DNA of 15,208 nucleotides from Promethearchaeota archaeon (GTDB taxonomy: Archaea > Asgardarchaeota > Lokiarchaeia > Sigynarchaeales > SOKP01), in assembly GCA_019057975.1 (NCBI GenBank), contig JAHLWJ010000086.1:1-15208 (forward strand), written 5' to 3'. The position numbers and the translations under genes are program-made. The notes under the pieces were generated by a model. It ran no database searches. It saw nothing but the letters and a program-made list of their open reading frames with translations, and was not told where the DNA came from. This document shows positions 1 to 7,428 of this stretch, in pieces (within the stretch, counting starts at the first letter, position 1; each line of letters opens with the position of its first letter).

Positions 1-2156
1 ATTTTGAGAAATATATCGCAACTCCTAATGTACTCCTTAATAATGGTTCAGATCATCATGAAGCTCGCCTAGAAATTCCTGAAATAGTAAAGCAATGGAA
101 CATTCTACACCCTGACAAAGAATTAAAACAAGCTGATTTTGAACATTACGTCAATAAGGTTTTAGAGTCAAATCCAAAATTAAAAGAATTCCAAGGAGAA
201 TTAAGAGGTGGAAGATATGCACATTTATTATCAGGAGTTTTTTCCACACGAATGTGGATAAAACAAAGAAATACCGCAATAGAATACCTATATGAAAAAT
301 ATTCAGAACCATTATCAACAATTTCATGGATTTTAGATAAACATAATGAATTTGTTTACCCAAAGGATTATATATTAGCGGGATTAAAGTGGCTTCAGAA
401 ATGTGCTCCACATGACTCAATTTGCGGATGTAGTGTCGATCAAGTTCACGATGAGATGAAAACTAGATTTGATTGGGCAGAACAAATAGGAAACGAAGTT
501 TTCAAGAATTCATTTCTTTATTTATCCGATCTTATTAACATTGATAACAAATATAATGGTCAAAATACTTTATTAGTATATAATCCGCTTCCTTGGCAAC
601 GTAAAGATATTGTTGAATTTAATACAATTTCGCGGAAAACTAGTGGTGAAAAATTTCCATATAATCTCAAATTAATTGACTTTGAAGGAAAAGAAATTGA
701 AGCTCAAAATCATGATGTTGAAGAGGAACCTAGATTTACACGAAAGTTAGGTGTTAGTCATAAATTTTCATTTTTAGCGGAAGTTCCTGCATGTGGGTAT
801 AAAGTCTATTATGTTCTTCCTGTTGATTCAGGTCATACTTCCCCTATTGAGAGTGAAATCTTTAAGATAACAAGAGATTTTTTAGAAAACAAATTTTATA
901 GAATTGATATAAAACCAGATGGTTTTATCACTGTTATTGATAAGGTTTCAGGAGTTACTTATGAAAAAATTTGTGAATTCGAGGATGTAGGAGACTGGGG
1001 AGATGAGTACGATTTTTCTGGTCCCTTAGAAAACCAGGCCAATTTAACCTATACAACAGAAGATGTTGCTGTGTTTGAGAGATCTGCGTATATAGATGGA
1101 CCAACTCAAAAAACTTATAAACTTAGATTAAATTTAAAGCTTCCCCACTCACTTACAGAAGATCGTTATAATAGGGAAGAGTGGCTTGTTGATAATAAAA
1201 TAACTATATATATCTCATTATATAAAGAGATTAAACGAATTCACTTTAAGATTGAACTTGAAAATAAAAGCAAAGACCATAGAATCCGTGTCTTATTTCC
1301 TACTAAAATAAAGGCTGACAGAGTTTATGCTGATGGTCATTTTTATGTTGTTCCAAGAATGGTCAAATTACCTAAAGCAGATGATTGGGTTCAAAAGCCT
1401 TTACCTACAAATCACCAAAAGGACTTTGTGTCTGTTAGCGATAATTCAAGAACATTTGCTGTTATAAATAAAGGATTACCAGAATATGAAGCTGTCATTA
1501 AAGAAAATAACACAATAACTTTTGCTATTACTCTCCTGCGATGTATTGAATGGTTGTCTCGTGATGATTTTATGACACGTATGTCTCATGCAGGTCCAGG
1601 TTTTAACACCCCGGGAGCACAATGCCTTGGTAAACATAGCTTTGAATTATCGATTACTACTGAATCAAAACCAAACTGGTTAGATTCAGAAATACATCTA
1701 AGAGGTAAAGAATTTAACAATCCCCTTAAACCTCTCTTTCCAGTTATGGTTCATGGTCCCTTAAGAGTTGCAAATAAAGTAATTTTAAGACCATCTGGAA
1801 TCATTTCTTACTTTAATAATATTAAAACGAAGGAATTAGATTCGTTTTTACCTCCTGTTTTAAGTTTTCTTGCAATTGATAATAAAAGTATTGTTTTAAG
1901 TGCATTAAAAAAGTCAGAAAAAGGGGATTACTTAATTATTAGAGTATATAATATATCCTCATCTTCTCAAAAGGCAACATTAACCTTTTTCGATAAGATT
2001 TCAATAAATGACGTTAAACTCGTGAATTTTTTAGAAGAGGCACCTGAACATGAAATTAAGGCAAAAATTAATTGTTTTAATAATAACTTACTTGAAATTG
2101 TATTAGAACCACACGTAATTGCCACATTTAATATTGACCTTGAATTAAAAAAGTGA
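1..2156 (+). CDS. GH38 alpha-mannosidase, C-terminal part (5' end outside window)
   Basis: The frame is open from the left edge (first full codon at 3), giving 717 visible residues to a TGA at 2154-2156. The internal ATG at 252 is not the start, because the 83 residues before it are clearly family sequence. Visible residues 13-19 (NNGSDHH) followed by IPEIVKQWN match the end of the GH38 catalytic domain, where a metal-binding His lies. Around residues 68-89, GELRGGRY then GVFSTRM and KQRN match the middle helical domain. The rest (about 150-717) fits the large beta-sandwich C-terminal domain. The N-terminal part with the nucleophile Asp is missing only because the window starts here. The family hydrolyses terminal alpha-mannosides with a bound divalent metal. 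I see no signal peptide because the N-terminus is absent. The role is probably glycan or oligosaccharide turnover; the exact linkage cannot be read from sequence. It converges with the hydrolase at 2211. Confidence 0.88.
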   Translation, partial: FEKYIATPNVLLNNGSDHHEARLEIPEIVKQWNILHPDKELKQADFEHYVNKVLESNPKLKEFQGELRGGRYAHLLSGVFSTRMWIKQRNTAIEYLYEKYSEPLSTISWILDKHNEFVYPKDYILAGLKWLQKCAPHDSICGCSVDQVHDEMKTRFDWAEQIGNEVFKNSFLYLSDLINIDNKYNGQNTLLVYNPLPWQRKDIVEFNTISRKTSGEKFPYNLKLIDFEGKEIEAQNHDVEEEPRFTRKLGVSHKFSFLAEVPACGYKVYYVLPVDSGHTSPIESEIFKITRDFLENKFYRIDIKPDGFITVIDKVSGVTYEKICEFEDVGDWGDEYDFSGPLENQANLTYTTEDVAVFERSAYIDGPTQKTYKLRLNLKLPHSLTEDRYNREEWLVDNKITIYISLYKEIKRIHFKIELENKSKDHRIRVLFPTKIKADRVYADGHFYVVPRMVKLPKADDWVQKPLPTNHQKDFVSVSDNSRTFAVINKGLPEYEAVIKENNTITFAITLLRCIEWLSRDDFMTRMSHAGPGFNTPGAQCLGKHSFELSITTESKPNWLDSEIHLRGKEFNNPLKPLFPVMVHGPLRVANKVILRPSGIISYFNNIKTKELDSFLPPVLSFLAIDNKSIVLSALKKSEKGDYLIIRVYNISSSSQKATLTFFDKISINDVKLVNFLEEAPEHEIKAKINCFNNNLLEIVLEPHVIATFNIDLELKK

Positions 2157-2210
2157 ATAAAGAGATGTGAAGTCAGAAACATGCTACCAAAATAAGAATA
2201 AAAGAGTCAT

Positions 2211-3899
2211 TTATAGAAATCCATAAGAAGGGAAAAAGACAACAATCATCCACGAGTAGAAAATACTTATGAAAATCGTAGATCCTAATATATTACGCCC
2301 TGAATTTATATAAACCCATGTAACTGTGATGTTTTGTATAATCGAGAAAATAACCCATGCTAGTAAATAAAGAGCATAAGGTGGTAAATATGCCAAATTG
2401 AGTTTCCCAACAAGTATAATTGAAACAATAAGAAAATTATCCATGAAAATTCCAATACCTACCATAGTAAAATATTCCTCAAATTTATTTGAAGTTTTCA
2501 ATCGACCTTGAACATTCCTAAAATAGAATTCTCTAATCAGAAAAAAGGGGAAAGATAGTAGAGTTAATAATATCATTTTACCAGCACCTCTTATAGTTGG
2601 TAAAGTATTTTGTACGGACCAATGCCAAATTGCTGCTATTGACAATATTGATATCAAAGCAATACTAATTCCAAATAATATTGAACGACCAGGTTTTATT
2701 GAGCACATTCTTTTAATCTTTATAAACAGATCTTTGAAAGAGAACTGTTCCTCCCAGTTCAATAAAAGAAAATTATATATTATAAATGATCCAATTGCAG
2801 CTCCAATAATGAGTAATAAAGTTATGGTTGTTGTAGAAAAGGCGAGATTTTCTGTGGAAATGCCTGAAAGAGATAAAAAAAAGGCAATTTGAATTAATTC
2901 TACAGGAATAGTATAGTATAATATTAATTTTCTTATCGAAGCTTCTCCTAATTCTTCTAATATATCTTTCTCAGGTAAAATTACTCTATGTTTAAAAAGA
3001 TAATTGCTAACATAAACAACTAATATTGAATTAAGTGCAATAACTGCTGCAAGTGAAACATATGAAAAAATTAGTAAGGCTGTGGCAGTTATGAAAATAT
3101 TACTCCCCTTTTCCCCATGAAAAGCTTGTTCAAACCATTGAATTGTTTGATAGATGATAGCATAATCTACTACTTCAGTTAAATGTCCTGCAAATGGGCT
3201 AATAAAACCTTTAGTGTTATTTCCGTCATTAAAATCTCCATAATACAATTCTCCAACTTTTACATCTTCTCTTCCCGTATATGACCTTAAGACTTCAAGG
3301 ATTTTTTCCTCAGTCAATCCAGGATCGTATCTCCCTGATGCTAAAAGAAAATTAGATATATTCGTAATGTTTGAGGATACTGCTCCAATAGCTATAGTTG
3401 CATTAATTCTATAGGGATACGTCTGTGATAATGCTAATGCTACATAAGCACCTAATGAATGACCGACAAGCCCAATTTCTGTAATGTATGATAAACTATA
3501 TTCCAAGTAATCTACTGCTGCCTTCATATCGAGAATTAACTTACTACGGTAAAAGGCTCCTCCAGAAGCACCATGCCCACGAAAATCAATGTTTATGACC
3601 GTAAATCCTCGTTTTACAAGTTCTATGCTTAAGGGTTGCATATTGAGCTTACTACCAAAAAAGCCATGTCCAACCACTATCCCACCATGACTTTTTTCTC
3701 CTTTTGGTGTGTATTTATAAGCACTAATATATACCCCATCCTCCGACTCGAGTGCCAACGATTCAATCGTGTATAAATTCTTCAACTCGGGAATATAAGT
3801 TAAAATGAGTAATGGAATTACACCAATACATAATATTGAGATACTGACAAATAAGCCTAATTTTTTCTTATCGGATCTTAAATTTTTTAAGGTTACCAA
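2211..3899 (-). CDS. Membrane-anchored alpha/beta hydrolase with multi-helix C-terminal domain
   Basis: 562 residues. The start is a TTG at 3899-3897: the nearby ATG is out of frame and meets a stop, no in-frame ATG occurs until residue 87, and the TTG gives a sensible KKK-rich cytoplasmic tip followed by a membrane helix (about 15-37). Residues 50-260 are a compact alpha/beta hydrolase: VVGHGFFG oxyanion region (75-82), DFRGHGASGG (105-114), nucleophile elbow GHSLG (Ser148), likely acid Asp192 (SGRYD) and His239 (AGHLTE). The extracytoplasmic placement of this domain is inferred from the anchor. Residues about 265-562 form roughly eight or nine hydrophobic helices. Within them, REFYFR (456-461) and a later VTWVYINSG segment (525-533) recall, in degenerate form, the CPBP (CAAX protease/bacteriocin-processing) membrane family. 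The substrate is unknown; esterase, lipase or peptidase activity is possible. It diverges from the prenyl synthase gene. Confidence 0.82.
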   Translation of the reverse strand: MVTLKNLRSDKKKLGLFVSISILCIGVIPLLILTYIPELKNLYTIESLALESEDGVYISAYKYTPKGEKSHGGIVVGHGFFGSKLNMQPLSIELVKRGFTVINIDFRGHGASGGAFYRSKLILDMKAAVDYLEYSLSYITEIGLVGHSLGAYVALALSQTYPYRINATIAIGAVSSNITNISNFLLASGRYDPGLTEEKILEVLRSYTGREDVKVGELYYGDFNDGNNTKGFISPFAGHLTEVVDYAIIYQTIQWFEQAFHGEKGSNIFITATALLIFSYVSLAAVIALNSILVVYVSNYLFKHRVILPEKDILEELGEASIRKLILYYTIPVELIQIAFFLSLSGISTENLAFSTTTITLLLIIGAAIGSFIIYNFLLLNWEEQFSFKDLFIKIKRMCSIKPGRSILFGISIALISILSIAAIWHWSVQNTLPTIRGAGKMILLTLLSFPFFLIREFYFRNVQGRLKTSNKFEEYFTMVGIGIFMDNFLIVSIILVGKLNLAYLPPYALYLLAWVIFSIIQNITVTWVYINSGRNILGSTIFISIFYSWMIVVFFPSYGFL

Positions 3900-4032
3900 A
3901 TCTCTTTTTAACCCATATTTTTAGAGTTATAACTTATCGTAAAAGAATTTTCAAAACTCACAAAGTTTCAACTTTTCTAGTAATTAAGAATATTGATAAT
4001 TTGAAATTACTTATATTCTAGTAAAACTTTTG

Positions 4033-4040
4033 TTTTATAA
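4033..4040 (+). promoter_or_regulatory. Candidate TATA box for the prenyl synthase gene
   Basis: TTTTATAA lies about 46-53 bases before the ATG at 4086, in the 186-base divergent spacer between the hydrolase and the prenyl synthase. Placing transcription about 25 bases downstream would leave a leader of roughly 20 bases. Purine-rich bases just upstream (GTAAAAC) could serve as a weak BRE. In such AT-rich DNA a match of this kind is weak evidence. I saw no clear box at the right distance for the divergent hydrolase gene. Confidence 0.4.
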
Positions 4041-4085
4041 TTTAGAAGGAACATCATTATTAATCAAGACCAACGGTAATACCTA

Positions 4086-5153
4086 ATGAAACTTAATGAG
4101 TATTTAAAAGAATATAAAGCCAAGATCAACGATGCAATTAAATCTATTTTTGACATGAAATTAAAAAATATAAAAAATAGATTTTTAGAAGATTATTATT
4201 CAGAACTAAAAGATTATTTCCTAGCCGGGGGAAAAAGAATTCGTCCATTACTATGTATCGCTACTTATAATGCATTCAATGAAAGAAAGGATGAAAGAAT
4301 TGTATTTACAAGCGTGGGTACTGAATTTCTCCATAATGCTTCGTTAATACATGATGACATTATTGATAAGGATGATTTTAGACGGGGAAAACCCGCATTC
4401 CACTTTAGATTTCGAAATTACCATGAAAAGTATGAATTAAAAAGGATGATAGCATCAGATTTCGGTAATTCTATAGGAATTATTGGAGGAGATTCAGCTT
4501 TTTTTTTAGGTTTAGAAGCTTACTTTCTTAACGATTTTAATAGGGAATTGAATTTTAATGCGATAAAATATTATAAGCAAGCCTTTATAGAAATTGCTAA
4601 TGGAGTTTTAATTGAAACTGATATGGTAAACCAAACAAATCTCACCCTTTCTGATTATATCGAAATGATTTCATTAAAAACTGGAGCCTTGATTGAAAAA
4701 TCGATTTTAATAGGAGCAAATTATGCAAGAGCGGCTGATGAGTGTATTAATGATCTTTCCATCTATGGTATAAATCTTGGTATCGTTTTTCAAATAACTG
4801 ATGACGTTTTAGGAACTTTCGGGGCGGAAAAAGTAACTGGAAAACCAACAGATGGCGATATCCGAGAAAATAAATTAACTGCTTTAAAATTAACTGCCTT
4901 AGACAATTTAGAAAACTCAAATAAAATGCGACTTATTGAATTACTTGAAAATCCTAGTATGACAAAGAATGATGTTCAGGAAGTTAAGGATTTGTTTATT
5001 AAAGCAGATGTAGTTAATTCATGCAAAGAATTAGCAAACGTATACTTTCAAAAAGCAAAATCATCTTTGGATAAATTGAAACCATCTATCAATCAATCTG
5101 AAGTAGAATTTTTTGAAAGTCTATTAAATTTTGTAGTGGAGAGAAATTTCTAA
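4086..5153 (+). CDS. Polyprenyl diphosphate synthase (probable geranylgeranyl diphosphate synthase)
   Basis: 355 residues, the usual size. It is a trans-prenyltransferase that condenses IPP with an allylic diphosphate, using Mg2+ held by two Asp-rich motifs. Visible motifs are GGKRIRP (48-54), the first Asp motif DDIID (90-94) followed by FRRGKP, KTG (198-200), and the second motif QITDDVLGTFG (236-246) followed by TGKP and DGDIRENK. The second motif reads DDxxG rather than DDxxD, a variant also known in other family members. The residues five and four positions before the first Asp motif are Ala and Ser, not the bulky aromatics that limit chain length in many archaeal enzymes, so a product longer than C20 cannot be excluded. 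It lies close to the mevalonate cluster but on the opposite strand. Given archaeal lipids, geranylgeranyl diphosphate is the most likely product. Confidence 0.93.
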   Translation: MKLNEYLKEYKAKINDAIKSIFDMKLKNIKNRFLEDYYSELKDYFLAGGKRIRPLLCIATYNAFNERKDERIVFTSVGTEFLHNASLIHDDIIDKDDFRRGKPAFHFRFRNYHEKYELKRMIASDFGNSIGIIGGDSAFFLGLEAYFLNDFNRELNFNAIKYYKQAFIEIANGVLIETDMVNQTNLTLSDYIEMISLKTGALIEKSILIGANYARAADECINDLSIYGINLGIVFQITDDVLGTFGAEKVTGKPTDGDIRENKLTALKLTALDNLENSNKMRLIELLENPSMTKNDVQEVKDLFIKADVVNSCKELANVYFQKAKSSLDKLKPSINQSEVEFFESLLNFVVERNF

Positions 5154-5165
5154 AGAGAAACTATC

Positions 5166-5205
5166 TCCATATGATATTTTAATTTTTTTATTAATTTAAT
5201 ATGGA
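5166..5205 (+). terminator. Candidate transcription terminator after prenyl synthase
   Basis: Starting 13 bases after the stop, a 7-base inverted repeat (TCCATAT at 5166-5172, ATATGGA at 5199-5205) encloses an AT-rich loop containing a run of seven T (5183-5189). Archaeal RNA polymerase tends to terminate at U-rich tracts, with or without a hairpin. The stem is AT-rich and the loop long, so the T tract is the better evidence. Confidence 0.35.
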
Positions 5206-5250
5206 AAAAGATAATAACTAAAAATCATAGAAGAATTATTAAGTTCAATA

Positions 5251-5260
5251 CTATAAATTT
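5251..5260 (+). promoter_or_regulatory. Candidate TATA box for ubiX
   Basis: CTATAAATTT lies 32-41 bases before the ATG at 5292, in the 138-base spacer after the prenyl synthase. With standard archaeal spacing the transcript would start about ten bases before the ATG. Together with the T-rich element upstream, it suggests that ubiX can be transcribed separately from the synthase gene. The evidence is spacing and an AT-rich match only. Confidence 0.4.
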
Positions 5261-5291
5261 TCTTTTATTAAAACTATTGAGATAGAGTTAG

Positions 5292-5840
5292 ATGTTGGTA
5301 GCGATTACTGGAGCCACGGGAGTCGATTTAGCAGTTAAATTTCTAAAAACTCTGAGAGAAAAAAAGATTGAAATTGAACTTATCATCTCTAAAATTGCCG
5401 AAAAAATAATAGATATTGAAACGGATAATAAAATTTCTGATATTCGTAAAATAGCAGATAAAAACTATGATGTAGATAATCTATTATCTCCACCAGCAAG
5501 CGGTTCCTACAAGATAGAGAGTATGGTTATAATTCCTTGTTCAATGAAAACATTATCAGCAATAGCAAATGGATATGCAAATAATTTAATTTCAAGGGCC
5601 GCAGATGTAATGATCAAAGAAAAAAGGAAATTAATACTAGTTGTAAGAGAAACTCCTTTCAGTGCGATACATCTTGAGAATATGCTTAAATTAGCACGAT
5701 TAGGAGTAATTATTTGCCCCCCAATCCCTTCATACTACATAAAACCTAAAAGCGTTGAAGAACTCATTGAATACACCATAGGAAGGATATTAGACCAAAT
5801 TGGGATTGAAAGTAATATAAAAAGATGGGGAACAATATAA
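5292..5840 (+). CDS. ubiX: Flavin prenyltransferase UbiX (prenylated-FMN synthase)
   Basis: 182 residues, normal for UbiX. The enzyme joins a dimethylallyl group to reduced FMN, making the prFMN cofactor of UbiD-family decarboxylases. Visible motifs are the N-terminal flavin loop ITGATG (5-10), PPASGS (67-72), IPCSMKTLSAIANG (81-94), NLISRAAD (98-105), IKEKRKLILVVRETP (108-122), HLENM (127-131), PPIPSYYIKP (143-152) and the GRILDQIG tail. The conserved Lys, Arg and Glu of the KEKR and RETP segments and the late Tyr are present. The first loop is slightly shorter than usual (no Tyr after GATG). A stop at 5289-5291 fixes the N-terminus at this ATG or later. The only UbiD-family gene in the window is the decarboxylase at 10791-12101, the obvious client. 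The prenyl donor is dimethylallyl monophosphate in studied bacterial UbiX. Confidence 0.95.
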   Translation: MLVAITGATGVDLAVKFLKTLREKKIEIELIISKIAEKIIDIETDNKISDIRKIADKNYDVDNLLSPPASGSYKIESMVIIPCSMKTLSAIANGYANNLISRAADVMIKEKRKLILVVRETPFSAIHLENMLKLARLGVIICPPIPSYYIKPKSVEELIEYTIGRILDQIGIESNIKRWGTI

Positions 5841-5899
5841 GAAAGTAAAAGTTGATTATTCAGTTATTAAGATTAATGTAAGGCGAATTTTAATTGAAA

Positions 5900-6289
5900 A
5901 TGCTCCAAGATATTTGGATTCTGCATAAATCTGGAATAGTGATTTTTCATAGAGAATTCAATGAATCTGTATCCCCTCAAGCTTTTGGGGCAATGATGAG
6001 TGCGTTAAGCGCTTTTGCCGAACAATTAGCTGATGGAGGATTATCCAATTTTGAATTAAATAATAAAAGATTTACCATAATTAAGAAATATGATCTTAAA
6101 TTTATTGCTAATTCGTCAAAACAATTTAATCAGAAAAAAATTAATCGTGAATTAGAAAAAGTATCAAAAAAATTCTTGAAACTCTACTCTGAAAAATTAG
6201 AGGATTATAAAGGTCAAATTGGTGCGTTTACTCAGTTTGAAGAGATTATTGTGGATTCTTTAGAAGACAATCCCACACAATCCAGCTAA
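5900..6289 (+). CDS. Small longin/adaptin-sigma-like protein
   Basis: 129 residues from the ATG at 5900. A TTG two codons earlier (5894) is an alternative, since an AGGCG at 5881-5885 is spaced better for it, and the stop TAA at 5891-5893 excludes anything longer. The pattern is WILHKSGIVIFHREF (two beta strands, about 6-20), a helix through FGAMMSALSAFAEQL, strands around NFELNNKRFTIIKKYDLKFIA (about 51-71), then two helices with the segment FLKLYSEKLEDYKGQIGAF. This order and the spacing of hydrophobics resemble the longin fold (SRP-receptor alpha N-domain, adaptin sigma subunits) used by eukaryotic trafficking proteins and known from Asgard archaea. There is no signal peptide or membrane segment, so it should be cytosolic. 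No catalytic motif is seen. It follows ubiX by 59 bases and may be co-transcribed. The fold call is my reading, not a search result. Confidence 0.6.
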   Translation: MLQDIWILHKSGIVIFHREFNESVSPQAFGAMMSALSAFAEQLADGGLSNFELNNKRFTIIKKYDLKFIANSSKQFNQKKINRELEKVSKKFLKLYSEKLEDYKGQIGAFTQFEEIIVDSLEDNPTQSS

Positions 6290-6290
6290 A

Positions 6291-7385
6291 TTATTGGTTT
6301 AACCATCTATACAATTCACCGAGAATAACATACTTATCTCTTTTACATTTTAATTTAGCAATTTCATCTATATTCATTAACCATAGACATGAACGTAATT
6401 CATTTTTTAAGGTTCTTATTTCTTTGACAGTGTTAGAAATAGAATTATCTTTTCTATCTTTCCATGCAGATTGGAGAAAGTTATAAGCAAAACCTCCTAA
6501 ATCAGCACCTAATACAATAGATTTTGCAATATCAATTCCCGTTCTTAAACCTCCAGTGGCAATTATTAGTTTTTGAGACACATTTCTAACATAAATTATA
6601 CTAATCGGTGTGGGGATCCCCCATTCCTTAAATACTTCAGCTGGATCTCGAGTATATCTTTGATTATTAAGATTTTTACGTTTTGATTCAATTGCTGCAA
6701 AACTGGTCCCTCCAGCACCTCCAATATCAAACCCATCAAAACCAAGTTTATCAAGAATTAAAGCTAATTCCTGGTTAAAACCGGTTCCAACTTCTTTTGC
6801 AATTATCGGAATACTGTTTTTTTCTCGTATTTTTTGAAAATTTTTACGGAAAAGTTTATATGAAAGATCTCCTTTATCTTGAACTAATTCATGTAAAACA
6901 TTTAAATGAATTGCCATAACATCAGCATTTATCATCTCTATACATTTGTTAAAATCCTCTAACTCAAAATTAATATTACTAACCTGCCCAATACCAATAT
7001 TTCCGATTATGGGAATAGTTGGGGCAACATCACGGGTAATTTTAAATGAATCTAATAATGTAGAATCTTCAAGTCCTGCACGCTGACTTCCTACACTCAT
7101 TATAATATTTTCTTCTTCTGCAGCTTTAGCCAAAATTTCATTTATTTCTTTTGAGACAGGATGACCACCAGTAATCGCTGAGATACAAATGGGTGCTGAA
7201 ATTTTTTTATCATAAAACTTCACTGAAAGATCAACGTCTTCAATATCGACATCTGGAATTGGATGGTGAATTAATTTTATATCACTAAAATAATTCTTAG
7301 AATGTTGTACGTCATGTTCTAAGGGTATTTTGAGATGTTCTATTTTTCTATCCATTATCTCTTTAGAGTCATTCTCCTTTGGCAT
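6291..7385 (-). CDS. fni: Type 2 isopentenyl-diphosphate delta-isomerase (FMN-dependent)
   Basis: 364 residues from the ATG at 7385-7383. Two in-frame ATGs upstream (7409, 7400) exist, but a strong GGAGAGG lies six bases before this one. The enzyme interconverts IPP and DMAPP using reduced FMN and Mg2+. Visible motifs (numbered from this start) are the early RKIEHL, ISAITGGH (69-75, usually MTGG), VGSQRAGLE (98-106), NIGIGQ (129-134), HLNVLHELVQDKGD (160-173), IIAKEVGTG (194-202), GGAGGTS (222-228), WGIPTP (255-260) and IIATGGLRTG (274-283), all in family order on a TIM barrel. In the H-x-N-x-x-Q-E motif the Gln expected from studied enzymes is His165 here. It is the last gene of the mevalonate cluster, after isopentenyl phosphate kinase. 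Its stop lies one base from the stop of the convergent gene. Confidence 0.95.
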   Translation of the reverse strand: MPKENDSKEIMDRKIEHLKIPLEHDVQHSKNYFSDIKLIHHPIPDVDIEDVDLSVKFYDKKISAPICISAITGGHPVSKEINEILAKAAEEENIIMSVGSQRAGLEDSTLLDSFKITRDVAPTIPIIGNIGIGQVSNINFELEDFNKCIEMINADVMAIHLNVLHELVQDKGDLSYKLFRKNFQKIREKNSIPIIAKEVGTGFNQELALILDKLGFDGFDIGGAGGTSFAAIESKRKNLNNQRYTRDPAEVFKEWGIPTPISIIYVRNVSQKLIIATGGLRTGIDIAKSIVLGADLGGFAYNFLQSAWKDRKDNSISNTVKEIRTLKNELRSCLWLMNIDEIAKLKCKRDKYVILGELYRWLNQ

Positions 7386-7390
7386 ATTTT

Positions 7391-7398
7391 TCCTCTCC
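7391..7398 (-). promoter_or_regulatory. Ribosome binding site that decides the isomerase start
   Basis: The minus strand reads GGAGAGGA here, with its core ending six bases before the ATG at 7385. It lies inside the reading frame that would begin at the upstream ATGs (7409, 7400), neither of which has a comparable Shine-Dalgarno. This is why the shorter protein was chosen. Confidence 0.6.
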
Positions 7399-7428
7399 AT
7401 TTGAGTCATTTCACATAAAAAATTGTTT

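Noticed and set aside
252..254. ATG as the start of the mannosidase
   Set aside because: The same frame is open to the left edge and encodes recognisable GH38 sequence (NNGSDHH, IPEIV, GELRGGRY), so the gene starts outside the window.
151..420. 89-codon minus-strand open frame
   Set aside because: It lies wholly opposite the conserved mannosidase reading frame. Its composition is low-complexity hydrophobic, as expected from antisense of AT-rich coding DNA.
3901..4085. Small gene or RNA gene in the divergent spacer
   Set aside because: Only AT-rich sequence with short broken frames. The ATG near 3916 on the minus strand stops after two codons, and no cloverleaf or structured RNA was seen.
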